64,000 bases of DNA, taken from positions 12,764,710 to 12,828,709 of the forward strand of contig CM029383.1 of NCBI GenBank assembly GCA_017165825.1, read 5' to 3'. This document shows, piece after piece, positions 1 to 12,770 of the stretch (positions are counted from its first letter, which is position 1; every line of letters starts with the position of its first letter). The stretch comes from Hepsetus odoe. Its lineage: Eukaryota > Chordata > Actinopteri > Characiformes > Hepsetidae. The position numbers and the translations under genes were made by a program. The notes beneath the pieces were generated by a model, which worked only from the letters and a program-made list of their open reading frames with translations, did no database searches and was not told where the DNA came from.

Positions 1-594
1 GTCTCTTAATAGGTAGAACCTTGAATTTGATGGTTCAAAAGCGCTGCTGTTACATAAACTCCATGTTTATATAACACTAGAAATGTGTGACCTGGTTCTT
101 TTGCATGAAAATACAGACACAGATTTTGTAGGCAAAGGGGCCTACTGTGTTAAATTTAAGCTACATTTCATTGCCAGTGGGACATCTCAATTTATGTAAA
201 AATAAATAAATAAATAAATAAATTCCACACCATTTTAACAAATCTGCTGCACTTTGCATTGCATGATTTTTTTTTTGTGAGATGCCCCCAAAAAATGATC
301 CAAAAGTACTAAGAAACAAATCTCTTTACATTAATGTATAATGAAGGTGAAAAAAAGTTTTCCTGTAATATTACTAATTTAGAAATGGCAAGATAATAGG
401 TTTTCGCCTGACATTCAAATATCACGTGATGGACATTTTTATTGTTATAAGATTTGCGAATATTGTGTTAATGTCGTATTCGGTGTATTTCTTTCTAAGT
501 CATTTTACCAAGTGAAACATTCTCACTGCACTGGCACTTTTTTACTTCTTTGAATAGAATTACTTAAAATAAGTACATAAAAAAGAAACAAAAA

Positions 595-853
595 GTGAAA
601 GTGACAACCCTTGTCATTGCGAGGTCAAAGCACAGAAGACAATGAACCACAACGAAATTGGACCTCTGCTTTTAACCCATGCACACTCAAACACCGTTCA
701 GCAGCGGGCAGCTATTGAAAGCGCCCGGGGAGCAGTGACGGGGACAGCACCTTGCTCAAGGGTACCTCAGGGCAACCTATTGGAAAGGGGTTCAAACCCC
801 TGATCTTCCGATCATGTGGCCAACGCCCTAACCACTAGGCCACCACTGCCCCT
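595..853 (-). mobile_element. tRNA-derived SINE, tail type 1
   Basis: On the minus strand it begins with a tRNA-like head gggcagtggtggcctagtgg (A box) and ggttTGAACCcc (B box), followed by a body ending in acaagggttgtcactttcac. Near full length. Confidence 0.85.
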
Positions 854-2486
854 CAAAAATAAGATAAAGAATCTCATAATATTCTCATAGCTATTTCATC
901 AAAACACACTGTATATATATGGCCTATTTTTACACACTTGCATTATTCATGCAGATTTATGGGCTTTACTTTCTCCATGTAGTGGGATTTGTGTCATGTT
1001 GGGCTTGTGTGGACTACTTTAACTCAGCATGAGCATGAGCCTGCGAACTAAGACAAGCTTATGCAGCCATTCATTTGTATAAAGTGTGATTTGAAGCATT
1101 TAAATGGATGGCCTGGGGGTGAGCGTTCTTGGTAGAAACTGCTCAACACTCCACGTTTTGTATTGTTTTGGTTTTCCACCACATTGACAGTTGCTTAGCA
1201 ACCCCTGGCCTTCAGCTTCTGTCCATAATGTGTGTGTGAAGAGAATGAGTTGCTCAGTGCACACACAAACACACACGTCCATCTTACCCGCAGGTAGAAT
1301 ATGGACATGCAATGCACACACCAGTGTTAACATAAACACTGTACATGCACCCTGATGCATGAACCTTTGCAAAATATGACCAATGCAAAAAAAAAAGCCA
1401 AACTGAAAAACACCAAATTAAATTACACACTAAATTTTAAAGGATTGAAGTGTATGCAACATTTGCATTTATGCATATATCAAAGACATGTTACATCCAC
1501 ACTTTCTTGAAACAGAGCCTTTTGGCAATAGTACTGCTGGAAGATAAGCTTTATTTCCCTGCTGTGAAAAAAATTTCCTGCACAATTGCTGTTTAGTGGC
1601 TGAATTTAACATGCAAATAAATAAAACATAGATGTTTTTATGTTATTGTTATACTGTTGTTATGTTATTGTTATACTGCATCATCACACCACAAGCACAA
1701 ATGTGTTATCTGGCTTAGTATTGCAGAGTCTGTCAGATACACAAAAAAGGGCAGAACTGTGTGACGCATACTTCTACAGAATCATCCTAGACACACACAC
1801 ACACATGCACACACAAATACACACACAGACACCACTTTTCACCTGCTAGCCCATGAGGAGTTTCTCACAGCAAAAGTGCTGATCCACACTTTGCTTTTGC
1901 CTGCTGTTGGCAGTTGGCAACAGTTCAGCTATTCTTCAAAACAGTAAGATACAGCTAACTCCATTATCATTCACATCCTTTGGTAACAATGTATAATTAA
2001 AGAGCAAGCAAGCATTGAGTTAATTTAGCTCAGTAAATCACTGGAAAACATTTATATTGCAAAAATAGTCACGTTTCAATAAAAAAATAAATCAATACAA
2101 AAAAATCTTGTACTCAGCAATGAAAGTATTCTTGCATTAGAAAGACCTCATATTAATAATTCTCACATCAGAAGGGGTCCATTATATGAGGTTCAGGACA
2201 AAAAAGTACAAAGGATGTTTGAATTAAGATGTGAGTGTTAGTCTAGTTGTGCATTAAACCCAATGAAATCAAAATGAATGAGTTGATTTGAGGTGAATAT
2301 GATGTTGCTCCATACAGACATATAAAATCGTATGAGTCAAAGGTGCAAATCCTCTTTCTGCTAGTTCTTTTGCTAACAGGTCATCCTTTATGTAATGGCT
2401 TTATAGGTAAAGTGGTACCCCATAGTATACCATATGCCTGCATAGCAGAGCAAAGGCGAACATAAATAAACTCACTTCAGATTAAA

Positions 2487-2530
<44 letters not shown>

Positions 2531-2532
2531 AA
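2487..2532. repeat. (AAAT)n microsatellite
   Basis: Eleven units; a shorter (AAAT)n is at 198-223. Confidence 0.95.
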
Positions 2533-3858
2533 AGTCAATTCTGAAAAACATATAAGCCACAAAGAGTCCAAGCACTAGTATATGCATGCTGTGTTGGGCT
2601 TATACATTTCATTCTTCCAGATGTTAAAAAAGCAAAATTACTGAACATGACTATCACGGCCCTTCACTGAAAATATCCCTGTGTGCACATGTAAAACACC
2701 CAGTTTCTCTCTGCCTCACAGCCCACATGCACTGTCACTATGTGTTGATCTAGGATCAGCTCACAGTTGTCCGTATTAATATTCATGGGGAACTGCAATA
2801 AAAACAAGCGATTCTTGAAACGCACTTGAGTGCATGCTCTCGGAGAAGCAGGAGAGCTTATCTCATCTCCCCTGAGTCTTATTTTTCTGCACTGTCCACA
2901 TGATCAGTTTTCCATGCCAAGCTGCAGATGGGTCAGACTACATCACTATTGTTCCATCAGACTCTCTTTATAGTGCTAATGTAAGCTTACATATGCCATC
3001 GCATCTGTCCATTTACTGTTTGTGTTTCAGACTAATTACCTCCAGTCAGCAAATGAACATGCCTCATTGTTGTGTATAAAATCAAGATGAGAGACAGAGA
3101 GGAGGTCTTCTGGGATATTCTCATAACACTGGCAATTTGGATCTAAATCAAAGTAGACTCAGAATCAAAGTCAAATGTTTCTGCTGTTAATTTCATACTC
3201 ATTCACACAGTTAAACAGAATTACACAGGCATGTTACATGGAAACCCAAATGATCTCTAAATGGAATGGCTATAAACACATATTCTACACATTGAAACTA
3301 AATGTCAAAAATTGCTTTGAATTCAAAGCTATTATGACATCACAAAAACAAGACATGTACATATGTTTACATATTCCATAACAGTTTAGACCCTCCGTAA
3401 TATTAAAGTTATATAGAGGGTTTAAGTCTGCTTTTTGGATAATGTACGATGCAGGGCAACCAATAATAACAACAGAAGATATTTACATATTTCAGACAGT
3501 AACCCAGTCGGTTACATTGTGAGCAATAAAGAAAGGTGGGAAAGTTTTTAAATGTTAAGATGCTGTAGGATATGGACTTGAAAAAAGTTGATTACTAGAT
3601 ATAAACTAATACATCCTGGTCATTTTGGTGGCAAACTACATTCGTCCACATATGGAAGAAAGCATGTTGTGTGTTCCCAATTATATAAATTAGAATAAGT
3701 CAAAATATACAAAGGGATAAAGTTCTTAATTCTCCTTGGGTCCCACATTTATCACTGTGATACTCTGGTCACTCCTAACTACTGCAAACTTTTACAAAGT
3801 TGTCAGTTGTCTGTGTCATTTACAAAGTAAGGAGTAGGTCTCCAATATTGACACAATG

Positions 3859-3872
3859 GCGCCACCTGGTGG
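3859..3872 (-). promoter_or_regulatory. CTCF-type motif
   Basis: The minus strand reads CCACCAGGTGGCGC, which fits the core CTCF consensus CCASYAGRKGGCRS at all 14 positions. It lies about 6 kb upstream of the CpG-rich first-exon candidate, so a domain boundary or promoter-anchoring site is conceivable. Occupancy cannot be judged from sequence. Confidence 0.5.
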
Positions 3873-4412
3873 CCAGACGCGTGTCTGTGCACCCACAGCC
3901 AAGGGCTGTGGAAATTCCTGTACTGGGGCTCTTCAGTTTGGGGTCAGACAGTTCCTGAAGGTGTAGTCTACACCAGACACCTGTTAAGATGTCAGATGAA
4001 CATTTAAGATGAAGTTTTCCTATTTCTACTGATCTGTTTTATAAAACTGATCTACCAGATATAAAAGCAGATGTAAAACAAGTTTTCAGATCTATTCCCA
4101 ATACCCCACACTGCTGGACCAAAGAAGTTCCCATATACCATATAACACTAAAGCTGGAATCTATAAAACTGTTCAGCAGCCCACAGTAATGATAATAAAA
4201 GTACTGTGAGCTGTTTGCTCAGATAAAATCCCCAGAGCTGCTGTTTGGAAAAGCACAAAATCTCCAACACCCACAGAACGGCTTATTCAGAGCATTTTCC
4301 CCCACCCTGTGTTGTTGAAAAAAAAAGAGTGAAAATATAATGTGGCCATTTTTCATGTGTAATTAGGCAGTGAAACGTGATCCCTCACTGGAGAGAGGCC
4401 TCTTCATGCACG

Positions 4413-4414
4413 CG

Positions 4415-4479
<65 letters not shown>

Positions 4480-4606
4480 AGTACTAAAGAGCAATGGCTT
4501 CCAGACTTCACTTCAATCTTTTCTGTCTAGACTCTACGTTGCACCTTTTCCCTGATCCCTTCTCTGCTCCAACACACACACACACACACACACACACCCA
4601 CACACA

Positions 4607-4667
<61 letters not shown>
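4413..4667. repeat. Two CA microsatellites
   Basis: CA runs at 4413-4476 and 4572-4667 separated by 95 nt of unique sequence; a GT run follows at 4790-4808. Confidence 0.95.
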
Positions 4668-4669
<2 letters not shown>

Positions 4670-6429
4670 CCCCCTCCTCCTGCAAACTCCATATACTGAA
4701 TGGCAGAAGCCCGAGTGTTTCTAAGTAGCAGAATCTGGGGCCTCAAGAGACATGTGACAGAATCATGCAGGCCAGATGTTTTAGCACAGTGTGTGTGTGT
4801 GTGTGTGTGAGTGAATATTAACACGCTTACAGTCATTTCTTATGTGCCATAAAAAAATGACACTATGGCAAGAAATCGTTAGAATGGATCAAATAAAGAT
4901 TCAGGCCTTAATCTCAAATGACTGTTGTTTAAGTGACCCACACTCTTCATTAACAGCTGCTGAAGATGACTTTATTAAAAATAAATAACATTCTGATTGC
5001 TTAGATTTTGCTTTCTTTAGCCATGGCATTTTATTTATTAGCAATCAAAGATCATAAAATGCCCATAAAATGCCTGCAAATAAAACATCATTCAAAAGTT
5101 TGGAATGACATATACAAACGATTTTGTCACGAGTTCTCTAAATCTACTTTTAGGACGCTTTAGCCCTGTCTGATTATGTTTTAGGCAGCATTTATGCAGA
5201 AATATAGAACATTTTTAAGGGTTTACTTTTACTACTGCTGCACTTTTAAGAAGAGAAGCTGTGTGTGTGCACTAGATGTATTACAATGTTTTCAAGTGGG
5301 CGACACATTAGTGGATGGCGAAAGTGCATTCACTGCAAACAGAACTTGAATGCTTCTTTCATCATAGCAACACATCTAATGCTGTTCATTATAAGAGTGT
5401 TGCAAGAACATTATCTCCAACCAAATTCAAGATGTCTGTACTGGCGGATAAGGATTAAGAAATAAAGCTGGAGACACCCCTTTTAATGAGTGACTTTAGC
5501 TTAATATCTATAAAAAAGCTACTACATAACAAAATGGGATGCTCTGAGGGAGCAGCACATAAGGTCACCATGCCCAAGCATCCAGAAAGGTGTATAAAAC
5601 CCATTAACATTTGATGAAGCTCCATGTTTGAGTTGGAGTGTCTTCTGTTATCCATAACTAATCATCTAATATCAGTATCTGACCTCCGTAAAGGTTTCAT
5701 GGTCCAATGCAATCAAACCTTCACAGCAATGTTCAAAAAGCCTTCCAAAATGATTGTAGGCTTAAATTGTAGCAAAAAGTGAACATGCAAGCTATTCCAG
5801 TTATTTTTCAACATTTCTGCAATATGCTGAGCCAGGATGATATTAAAATGATACCATCCTGTAGAGTGAAATGGTTCGCATAAAAACAAAAAATCAATAA
5901 CTCACTAATCTTTACATCCATTGTGAATCTTTTTGTTTGTATTTTGGCTTATTTAGACACCCTGTACAGAGCCATCTCTGTACATTAACTCTGTAAAACA
6001 TCTGTAAAATATCTTTGCTTTTTTTTTTTTTACTTTTGTTTAATAATAACACAATTTTTTCAGATCTCCAAAAATGGGAAAATAATACAAAGGACAACAC
6101 GAGTAAACACCATGCAAAGTTTTCAAGTGATCTTGTGATTTACTGAAGGACAAAACTCACCAACTCACTAATAAAGGATTAGCTCCCCACATGTAAAATT
6201 GTTGGCAATACATTTGGCAACTGCAATCAAAGGCTTCCAGTCACAGGAGAGGAGTCTTCAGCATCACACCAATTCAGTCACATTCGAGCGTTTGACCTTG
6301 ACCAAGTCAGTACGGTCTCTTAATTTTGTTTTTTCACCTATTCAGAGGTGGACTTGCACTTCTGCTGTTAACTTTTGTACTGCTGCATAACCCAACTGCA
6401 CTTGAGCATCAACTCAAGGCCTGATGAAA

Positions 6430-6664
6430 GTGAAAGTGACTACCCTTGTCATTGTGAAATGCAGCACCGCACAACACAACGAAATTCAACCTCAGCATTT
6501 CACCCATACACACACGTGCAGCATGGGGCAGCTATTGAAAGCACCTGGGGAGCAGTGATGAGGACGGTACCTTGCTCAAGGGTACCTCAGGGAAATTTAC
6601 TGGTGAGGGAACTGAACCCACATTTTTCTGATCCAGGGCAACTCCCTAACCACTAGACCACCCT
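6430..6664 (-). mobile_element. tRNA-derived SINE, tail type 1
   Basis: Same structure as the copy at 595, with a decayed B box (ggttcagttccc) and tail gtagtcactttcac. It abuts the transposon relic at 6665. Confidence 0.8.
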
Positions 6665-7340
6665 GATGATTGGAACTTCTCCTTTAGTTAATTCATTCTT
6701 CCCTCTGTTATGACAAGTTGCTCAGGATCTGAAGCAGCAAAGATTCCCACACCATCAGACTACATGCTTCACTGTGGGCATTTTGTTCTTACTGTGGAAA
6801 GCTTGTAAGAACATTGTGGAATGTTTTTATGGCAGATGTAATTTAGCTTAAAAGATATTCATTTGCCATTTTTGCTTTAATTATTTAAGTTGAAGGAGAC
6901 CTGCAGCTCTATAGATGTTCTTATGGGTTCTTTTGTGTCTTCTCAGATGAGTTTTCTATGAGCTCCTTTGATTTTCCTAGGCTGTACTCTCCTTGGCAGA
7001 CTGATGAGGTCTTGGTTTTTCCCTATTTTATAGACGTTGACTCTCACAGTGGCTAGAGAGAGTCCTAGAGACTGGAAGATTGATTTTTATTCATTTTATA
7101 ACTCATATATTACAGAGATCCATCCATCCATTTTCTGCCGCTTGTCCCAAACAGGGTCGCGGGAGAGTGCTGGAGTCCAACCCTGTGCACACAGGGCGAA
7201 GGACGGGGGGACGCACCCCAGACAGGTCGCCAGCCCATCGCAGGGAGGAGCATGACGGGGACGGCACCTTGCTCAAGGGTACCTGAGGGCAACCTATTGG
7301 GATTACAGAGATGTTCAGATTCAACAGGGCTGACAGTAAT
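6665..7340 (-). mobile_element. DNA-transposon relic of a common fish family, interrupted by a retroposon
   Basis: Segments such as ccacaccatcagactacatg and cttcactgtgggcat, and ctgcagctctatagatgttc, match a transposon-derived repeat widespread in fish, read here from the non-coding strand. It is interrupted at 7120-7301 by a SINE tail with an 11-bp duplication. Family identity is from memory. Confidence 0.5.
7120..7301 (-). mobile_element. 5'-truncated SINE, tail type 2, with 11-bp target duplication
   Basis: Carries the GGTCGCGGG-type tail with ATGG repeats at its 3' end (plus-strand ccatccatcc) and lacks the tRNA head. ATTACAGAGAT flanks it exactly at 7109-7119 and 7302-7312, so this is a genuine truncated retroposition into the older transposon. 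Confidence 0.9.
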
Positions 7341-8734
7341 CATTTTTGTATATGGCTAGTCTAATCTAACACTTTATCAATTAAATATTGTTAATTGGTT
7401 GATTAAGTGACTAAAGAGGCATTTGCATTTTTTGACAAGGGAGATTCACTTTTTGCTGATTGTCCTTCAGTTAATCACAGAAAACACCACTGTCCTTCAA
7501 TTGACCACTTGTAAACTGTGTGTTGTGTTTGCTTAGGTTATGGTTTGTATTAAACGACATTTTTTGGAGATAAATAATATTTTTGGAGATGAATAAACAA
7601 AAAAAGAGCAATCAGAAAGAAGGAAAATATTGTTTCACAAAACTTCATGTTTTAGACCAAAAGCTCATAAAACAATTGCCATAATATTTATAACCTTTTA
7701 TATTAATATTTTTAGAGGCCGTAACTCCTTCAGATGTCTGCTGCTGTGAAGAATTGTGAATCCTCAGGTTTTCCTTGAATGGAGCACATCAAACCACTTT
7801 GAATACGCCTTTTGGACCTCTGATTTCAGAATCTTTTAGGGTGCTGGGGAGAAGTGATAGTGGAGGCAAGCGATATTAGTGTAGTTTCGTGACCATTATG
7901 GTTTTCTCTCCTTTTCTGAGGATTTTGCACATCACAATGAAAGACAGACAGATCTGCAGCCCAAATGCAGAGCGCTATGCTGAAACGACTATTCATTATT
8001 ACTTTAAGTTTAACTGTATCCTGAGTCAGCACTCACAGAGTTGGGAACAAACCCAGAGATGTGTGTGTGTGTTGGGGTGGGGGAAGGCGATAATATTATT
8101 TCTGTGGCCATAAAGTTTCTGTCGAGCCAGACATTAAATGGGATGGGGGTCTCTTTCTCTCTTTACCCTCTCTCTTTCTGTGCTTCTTTTATATTATGTC
8201 TCCCCGTTTTCTGGCCGACCGAAGGAATGTCTGATGCAGTGGGACTGGGCCGCTGCTCTCCTGCTGCTGTGCTCTGAAACGAGAGAGCGAAAAAAAGAGG
8301 GAAAGTTCGAGACTAGACCACAGAAATGTAAACACGTCTGGAGCTAAAATAACTCGCCGTTCATTGAAAACACCCCTTCGGTGACAGCACTGAGAGCTAC
8401 ACCCTCTACTAAGCTCAACAAAACTGCGCTTGCTGTCCCAAAAGGGAAAGTGTGTCCAATCCCTCTACGGGCTGCTGTGTCCGAGTTAAAGACACATAAG
8501 ACACAAAGTCCACTGAGCTTACGTTCACCATTAGTCCAAAATGCTCCTTCTAATGCGATCTAATGATGTACCTATTGCAGTCACAGACTTTCAATTGCAT
8601 GCACAGCATAAATAATCTCTATTAGAATGTGTATTCTTTGAAGTAATCAATATGAGTTTGTGATATTTACGATCCAAAACGATTCATTCAACACTACACT
8701 GAGAATGCTACAACAGTCGAATATCGATACAACA

Positions 8735-8945
8735 CAATGGTGGCCTAGCTGTTAGGTACTTGTCCCATTGATCAGAAGGTCATGGGTTCAAGTCCCAGAC
8801 CAGCAGGTTACCATGAGGTAGCCTGGAACAAGATAATGTCTGCCACTTGATAAATGGCTGCCCTTTGCTTCACCTGGGTGGATGTGTCAAATGCAGAGCA
8901 TCATTTTATGATGCTGAGTGTTGTGCTGTTTGTTCAAGATGAAAA
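8735..8945 (+). mobile_element. tRNA-derived SINE, decayed
   Basis: Head tggtggcctagctgttagg and B box ggttcaagtcc are recognisable, and tgtcaaatgcagag matches the tail-type-1 body; the rest is diverged. Confidence 0.65.
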
Positions 8946-9316
8946 CTGTTAGGGACTTGCAGCAAAAGACAAAATACTGCTGGCAGCCTTTCAGTAGAAA
9001 TGCAGGATGTGAATTTTGACAGACACTTAGAAATAGAGAACACCCAAATTACATGTTTCATTTAAGCTTCTTCTCTTCACAAAGGTCTCGTCCCTACAGC
9101 TGCAGCTCAAGCCCACCTTCTCCTGGAGAGCCAGCGCCATTAGACAAATCCTGCCTGTGAAGAGCCAATTAAACTCAATTACCTCAGAAGGAGGTTCTGA
9201 GTTCCTTCTGAGGAAAATTGGAGTTCAATTTGTTCAATCTTGAAACCCTGCAGAAAGAAGAGACTCCAGTCTGCTCTCACACAGCCAGGCCTGACTCAAA
9301 TGACATCAATTCCAAA

Positions 9317-9462
9317 CTCTCTCTCTCTCACACACACACACTTTCTCACCCTCACTCTTTCTTACACACTCTCCCTCCATCTATCTTTCTCCCCTTTTGA
9401 CTCTCTCTGTCTCTCTCTCTCTCTCCCTCTCTCTCTCTCTCTCCCTCCCTCTCTCTCTCTGT
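9317..9462. repeat. CT-rich tract with CA run
   Basis: Pyrimidine-rich ctctct/ccctct runs about 350 nt upstream of the CpG-rich block. Confidence 0.9.
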
Positions 9463-9814
9463 GGTTACCCAGTTATTCTTAATAAATTGTGCATGAACTG
9501 TAATAATCCTGAGTGAATTTCACGATTACTCAAACTCGGTTGTTTCACCAGCAGCAGAGCGTTTCTTCCCACATTATTTCCAAGATTTTTATGTGTTCTT
9601 TTTATTTATTTCCCTTGTAATACTCAGATACACTAAAGAATTTCTCCTCAGTATATACCCTATGCTTAAATAAAGATTCATAAACCATTATACAGTTATA
9701 TTTAATGGGAACACTGGACTATTAGAGACAGGCCTTTAGGAATTGCATTCTTATTTTTCTAATGCTTGGCAGCTCCATCCTCAACATCCTTCCAACCTGT
9801 GCTGTGCCCACTGG

Positions 9815-10505
9815 GAGGGGGGGGGGGGGGTTCTCGGTGGGGGTGGCGCCGAGGTCACACACTCTCCCTCACACACAGACACACACACACACACGCGTGC
9901 GCTTCTCTCCGGGGCTAGCCGCTTCAGTACTTCACCGAGACGCATGTCCAGTCGTGTTGGTTTTGAGCGAGGCTGGAGCTCGGGGAGGCGCGGAGCTGCT
10001 GTTTTCTCCCTGCCCGCGCGGCGGTGGTACGATCCGCACCGCTCCGCCGCAGCGGCTCAGCGGGGAGCCCGAACTGGCGCTGTCACCTACACTTTTTAGG
10101 CCAAAACGTACGAAGACGTTCTTTTTCGGAGTCGTTTAAGGCCACAGATACGGGCAGATACCTCTTTGGTTTCTTAGAGTCAGTTTTAAAGACTTGTGCT
10201 TCGCTTAAGCTGCTGCCCATACTAAATAAGTTCGCCTTTCAGTGGTCAGTCGTACAGGCTCTCCGCTGGACAGCTAGTGAAGGGCTGAAGTGTAGTGCGC
10301 CGGGTGGGATTTGAGATTTAACCCGGCTGACTGACTGAACCCCAGGAGCTCGCTGCTGTCTCGCTCTCGGCGCTGCTCCTGGAGTCCGCCTGTTTCCTGC
10401 ACCCCCGCCCGAGCACAGGGGTCTTAATGCTGAGCTGGTCAGTCAGGTGTACAGGTGTATGGGAGCAGGCAAAATGTGCTATTCTCTGTTGTGTGTGCAC
10501 AGGAG
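9815..10505 (+). promoter_or_regulatory. erg: Probable distal erg promoter and non-coding first exon (CpG-rich)
   Basis: This is the only clearly CpG-rich stretch in the window, with many CG dinucleotides between 9890 and 10420, a GC-box-like ccccgcccg near 10403, and no TATA box in the expected place. A consensus donor GAG|gtgagg lies at 10505/10506 and would suit a first exon spliced to the acceptor at 30840. Overlapping reading frames of 96-125 codons occur, but none resembles a known protein and GC-rich DNA gives such frames by chance. Start site and exon borders are inferred only. Confidence 0.55.
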
Positions 10506-10703
10506 GTGAGGAGTGAGGAGAACTGTAGCCTGACCTGAGAGTGAACCCTGAATGATTTCAGCTTGGCATTTGGTTCAGTTCAAGTTTCAAGTTAATTATT
10601 GTACATATATTTCATCTTCACTATTCCAGAATTGTTCCCTTTGTTGTCTTGTTAGTTTTCTGTTGTTGATCAGAGGAGGATGGATTTTTAATCTGGTTCC
10701 TTT

Positions 10704-10925
10704 GGGCAGTGGTGGCCTACTGGTTATAGACTGTGATCGGAAGCTTGTGGGTTCGAGTCCTAGACCAGTAGGTTGCCCTAAAGTACCCTTGAGCAAGGTA
10801 TCGTCCCCATCACTGCTCCCCGGACACTGGCTGTGCGCTGTGTGTGGGTGAAATGCAGAAAAAGAATTTCGCTGCGGTTCACTGTGTGCTGTGTATTCAC
10901 AATGACGAGTAGTCACTTCACTTCA
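10704..10925 (+). mobile_element. tRNA-derived SINE, tail type 1
   Basis: gggcagtggtggcctactgg head, B box ggttcgagtcc, tail cacaatgacgagtagtcact. It lies 200 nt after the putative first-exon donor, and a TCTA/TCTG array follows immediately. Confidence 0.8.
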
Positions 10926-10942
10926 AGCTGTGCTTTAAATCA

Positions 10943-10947
10943 GTCTG

Positions 10948-10994
<47 letters not shown>

Positions 10995-11193
10995 CTATCT
11001 GTCTATCTATCTGTCTGTCTATCTATCTGTCTGTCTGTGTCTGTCTGCCTATCTATCTGTTTATCTGTTTGTATATCTATCTGTCTATATATCTATATCA
11101 GTCTATCAATCTGTGTCTGTCTGTCTGTCTATATATCTATATGTATATATATCTATATCTTTCTGTGTGTCTATCTATATATCTATCTATCTT
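10943..11193. repeat. TCTA/TCTG tetranucleotide array
   Basis: About 250 nt of (TATC)n merging into TGTC and TATA variants. It gives a long tyrosine-leucine-serine frame that is not a protein. Confidence 0.95.
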
Positions 11194-12242
11194 GTCACTT
11201 CTGGCTTGCTCGCTGTGGTGTTGGACCTCTATTTTTGTAGGAACTGTTATAACATCATGTACATTTAATCCTATGAGTTTTTTTTTTTTTATGCATCAAA
11301 GTTATTGTTCAGTGAACGACAGAGTTGCTGATACCAGCAGCTCTGAGGATTGCTGGATTTGGTACATTGTCCAACAACCTTGTTTGGTACTGTATGACTG
11401 ATGGGATGACTCCAGGGATATTATTCGACTCTAATGTTTGCATGAAGGTTAGGCGTACTTGTAGAAAGGCCTGTTCTCATTTTCTTTGTTTGTAGTATAA
11501 TACAAAACACAACAGGTGTGGTTTTTGCATTTTCATTACACTTTAATTAATATCTTTGTCATGTACTGTTCAAATAAGAAATTAAACAGACAGGCCACTT
11601 TACTTTAGAGTTGCAACATTCTTACCTTTTTATTTTACATGTCCCAAAAGAAATGTTGCCTCTAAATATGCATACAGCTGTATATTTGCACATCCATGTG
11701 CCAACATATGAAATACCTTCTGTAGTTTTGGTCATATTGATTAAAGATGTTGATTGGAATATGTGACATGGTGTAACTGTATCCTTAAAAAATAGCGAAA
11801 CACAGTCAGTCTATTGAGGGGACAGAATTTCTGCACTTAAAAGCCTAAGCTTGAAATATTATATATAATAAAACTCTGTCATGCAAGATAGTTATATTTA
11901 TGCATTTGGTCAAAAGTGATATTGTAAAGACTTATGATTTTTATATATATTCAAAGGTGCACAGACTCACTCAGATGCAGGCCATCTCTCTGAAGTAAAT
12001 ATGGCTTTTCAGAAAGCAGAACCACTTCAATAGTTATAACAACTTAAATAAAAAAAGATCTGCCCTTAAATAATTGGAATTAAATGTGCATTTTTGCACA
12101 AATAATTGTACACTACTGTACTGTACATATACTGCAGTAATGAATGCACTGATAATGGTGGTGCAGTAACTTGATGTACTATTTAGTTTAGTGGCATGCA
12201 GCCAGAGAAGAGCTCTGAGGCAACGGCTGCCCGTATGGTCTT

Positions 12243-12431
12243 TTTACATTTACATTTACATTTGCGGCATTTAGCAGACGCTCTTATCCAGAGCAGCTTC
12301 CATGTCCTGACTACAGGGACAGTCCCCCTGGAGCAGCTCAGGGTTAAGGGACTTGCTCAGGGACCCAGTGGTGGTAGTGATAGAGGTGGGATTCAAACCT
12401 GGACCTCTTGATCCAGAGGTCCGTAGACCAG
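12243..12431 (-). mobile_element. V-SINE-like element
   Basis: Minus strand has a tRNA-like head ending the element near 12431, a ccctgagctgctccaggggg body, and the 3' segment ctggataagagcgtctgcta with a TAAATG tail. That 3' segment is shared by many fish SINEs (V-domain type); family name is from memory. Confidence 0.75.
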
Positions 12432-12478
12432 GGTGGTGGTGGTCTAGTGGTAGGATACTTGCCTATGGACCTATGGCT
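12432..12478 (+). mobile_element. Head fragment of the V-SINE-like family, inverted to its neighbour
   Basis: ggtggtggtggtctagtggtaggatacttg matches the 5' head of the copies at 58381 and 63776. It abuts the minus-strand copy head-to-head and stops after about 45 nt. Confidence 0.7.
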
Positions 12479-12488
12479 TTTTGACATT

Positions 12489-12770
12489 TCAATTCAATTC
12501 AATTCAATTTATTCTTGTATAGCGCCTTTTACAACAAAGTTGCCCCAAGGCACTTTACATTGATGGTCGATGATGGAACAGGTTACAGTAATAGATGTTA
12601 AAGCCGGACGACTACGGAGGAGAGGAACCAAAAACTCCACTATGTGGAGAAAAAAAAAACCTCTGAGGGTCCAAGGTCAACTGGCTACCCAACCCCCTTG
12701 GGTATACTAACAGTACAAAGTTAGTTAGGTTTTAGACTCCAGGATCAGTTAGGAGTCCCAAGTTTCTTCC
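12489..12770 (+). repeat. Dispersed fish repeat beginning (TTCAA)n ... TATAGCGCCTTTT
   Basis: Starts with four ttcaa units, then attcttgtatagcgcctttt and a later gtggagaaaaaaaaaacctctgagg. This sequence recurs widely in teleost genomes as an interspersed repeat; class uncertain. Confidence 0.6.

Larger units (their letters stand above)
1..9814. other. 5' flanking DNA, no gene recognised
   Basis: Apart from the repeats and the CTCF-type motif listed separately, no exon with a recognisable protein was found on either strand. Short frames of 60-90 codons are scattered and match nothing. Around 9060-9200 there is unique sequence with paired AATTA-type homeobox cores (caattaaactcaattacc, 9167-9184) that could be conserved, but this is a weak guess. 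In mammals ETS2 lies head-to-head beyond the ERG 5' end; none of its exons was seen here. Confidence 0.6.

Noticed and set aside
1..9814. Exons of ets2, the usual mammalian neighbour on the 5' side
   Set aside because: No ETS2-like peptide could be read on either strand in this stretch.
9743..10139. Overlapping 118-125 codon frames in the CpG-rich block
   Set aside because: GC-rich DNA lacks stops by chance; neither frame resembles a protein and the two conflict. Treated as a non-coding first exon.
10833..11240. 135-codon frame of Tyr-Leu-Ser-Ile repeats
   Set aside because: It is a translated TCTA/TCTG array joined to a SINE end.
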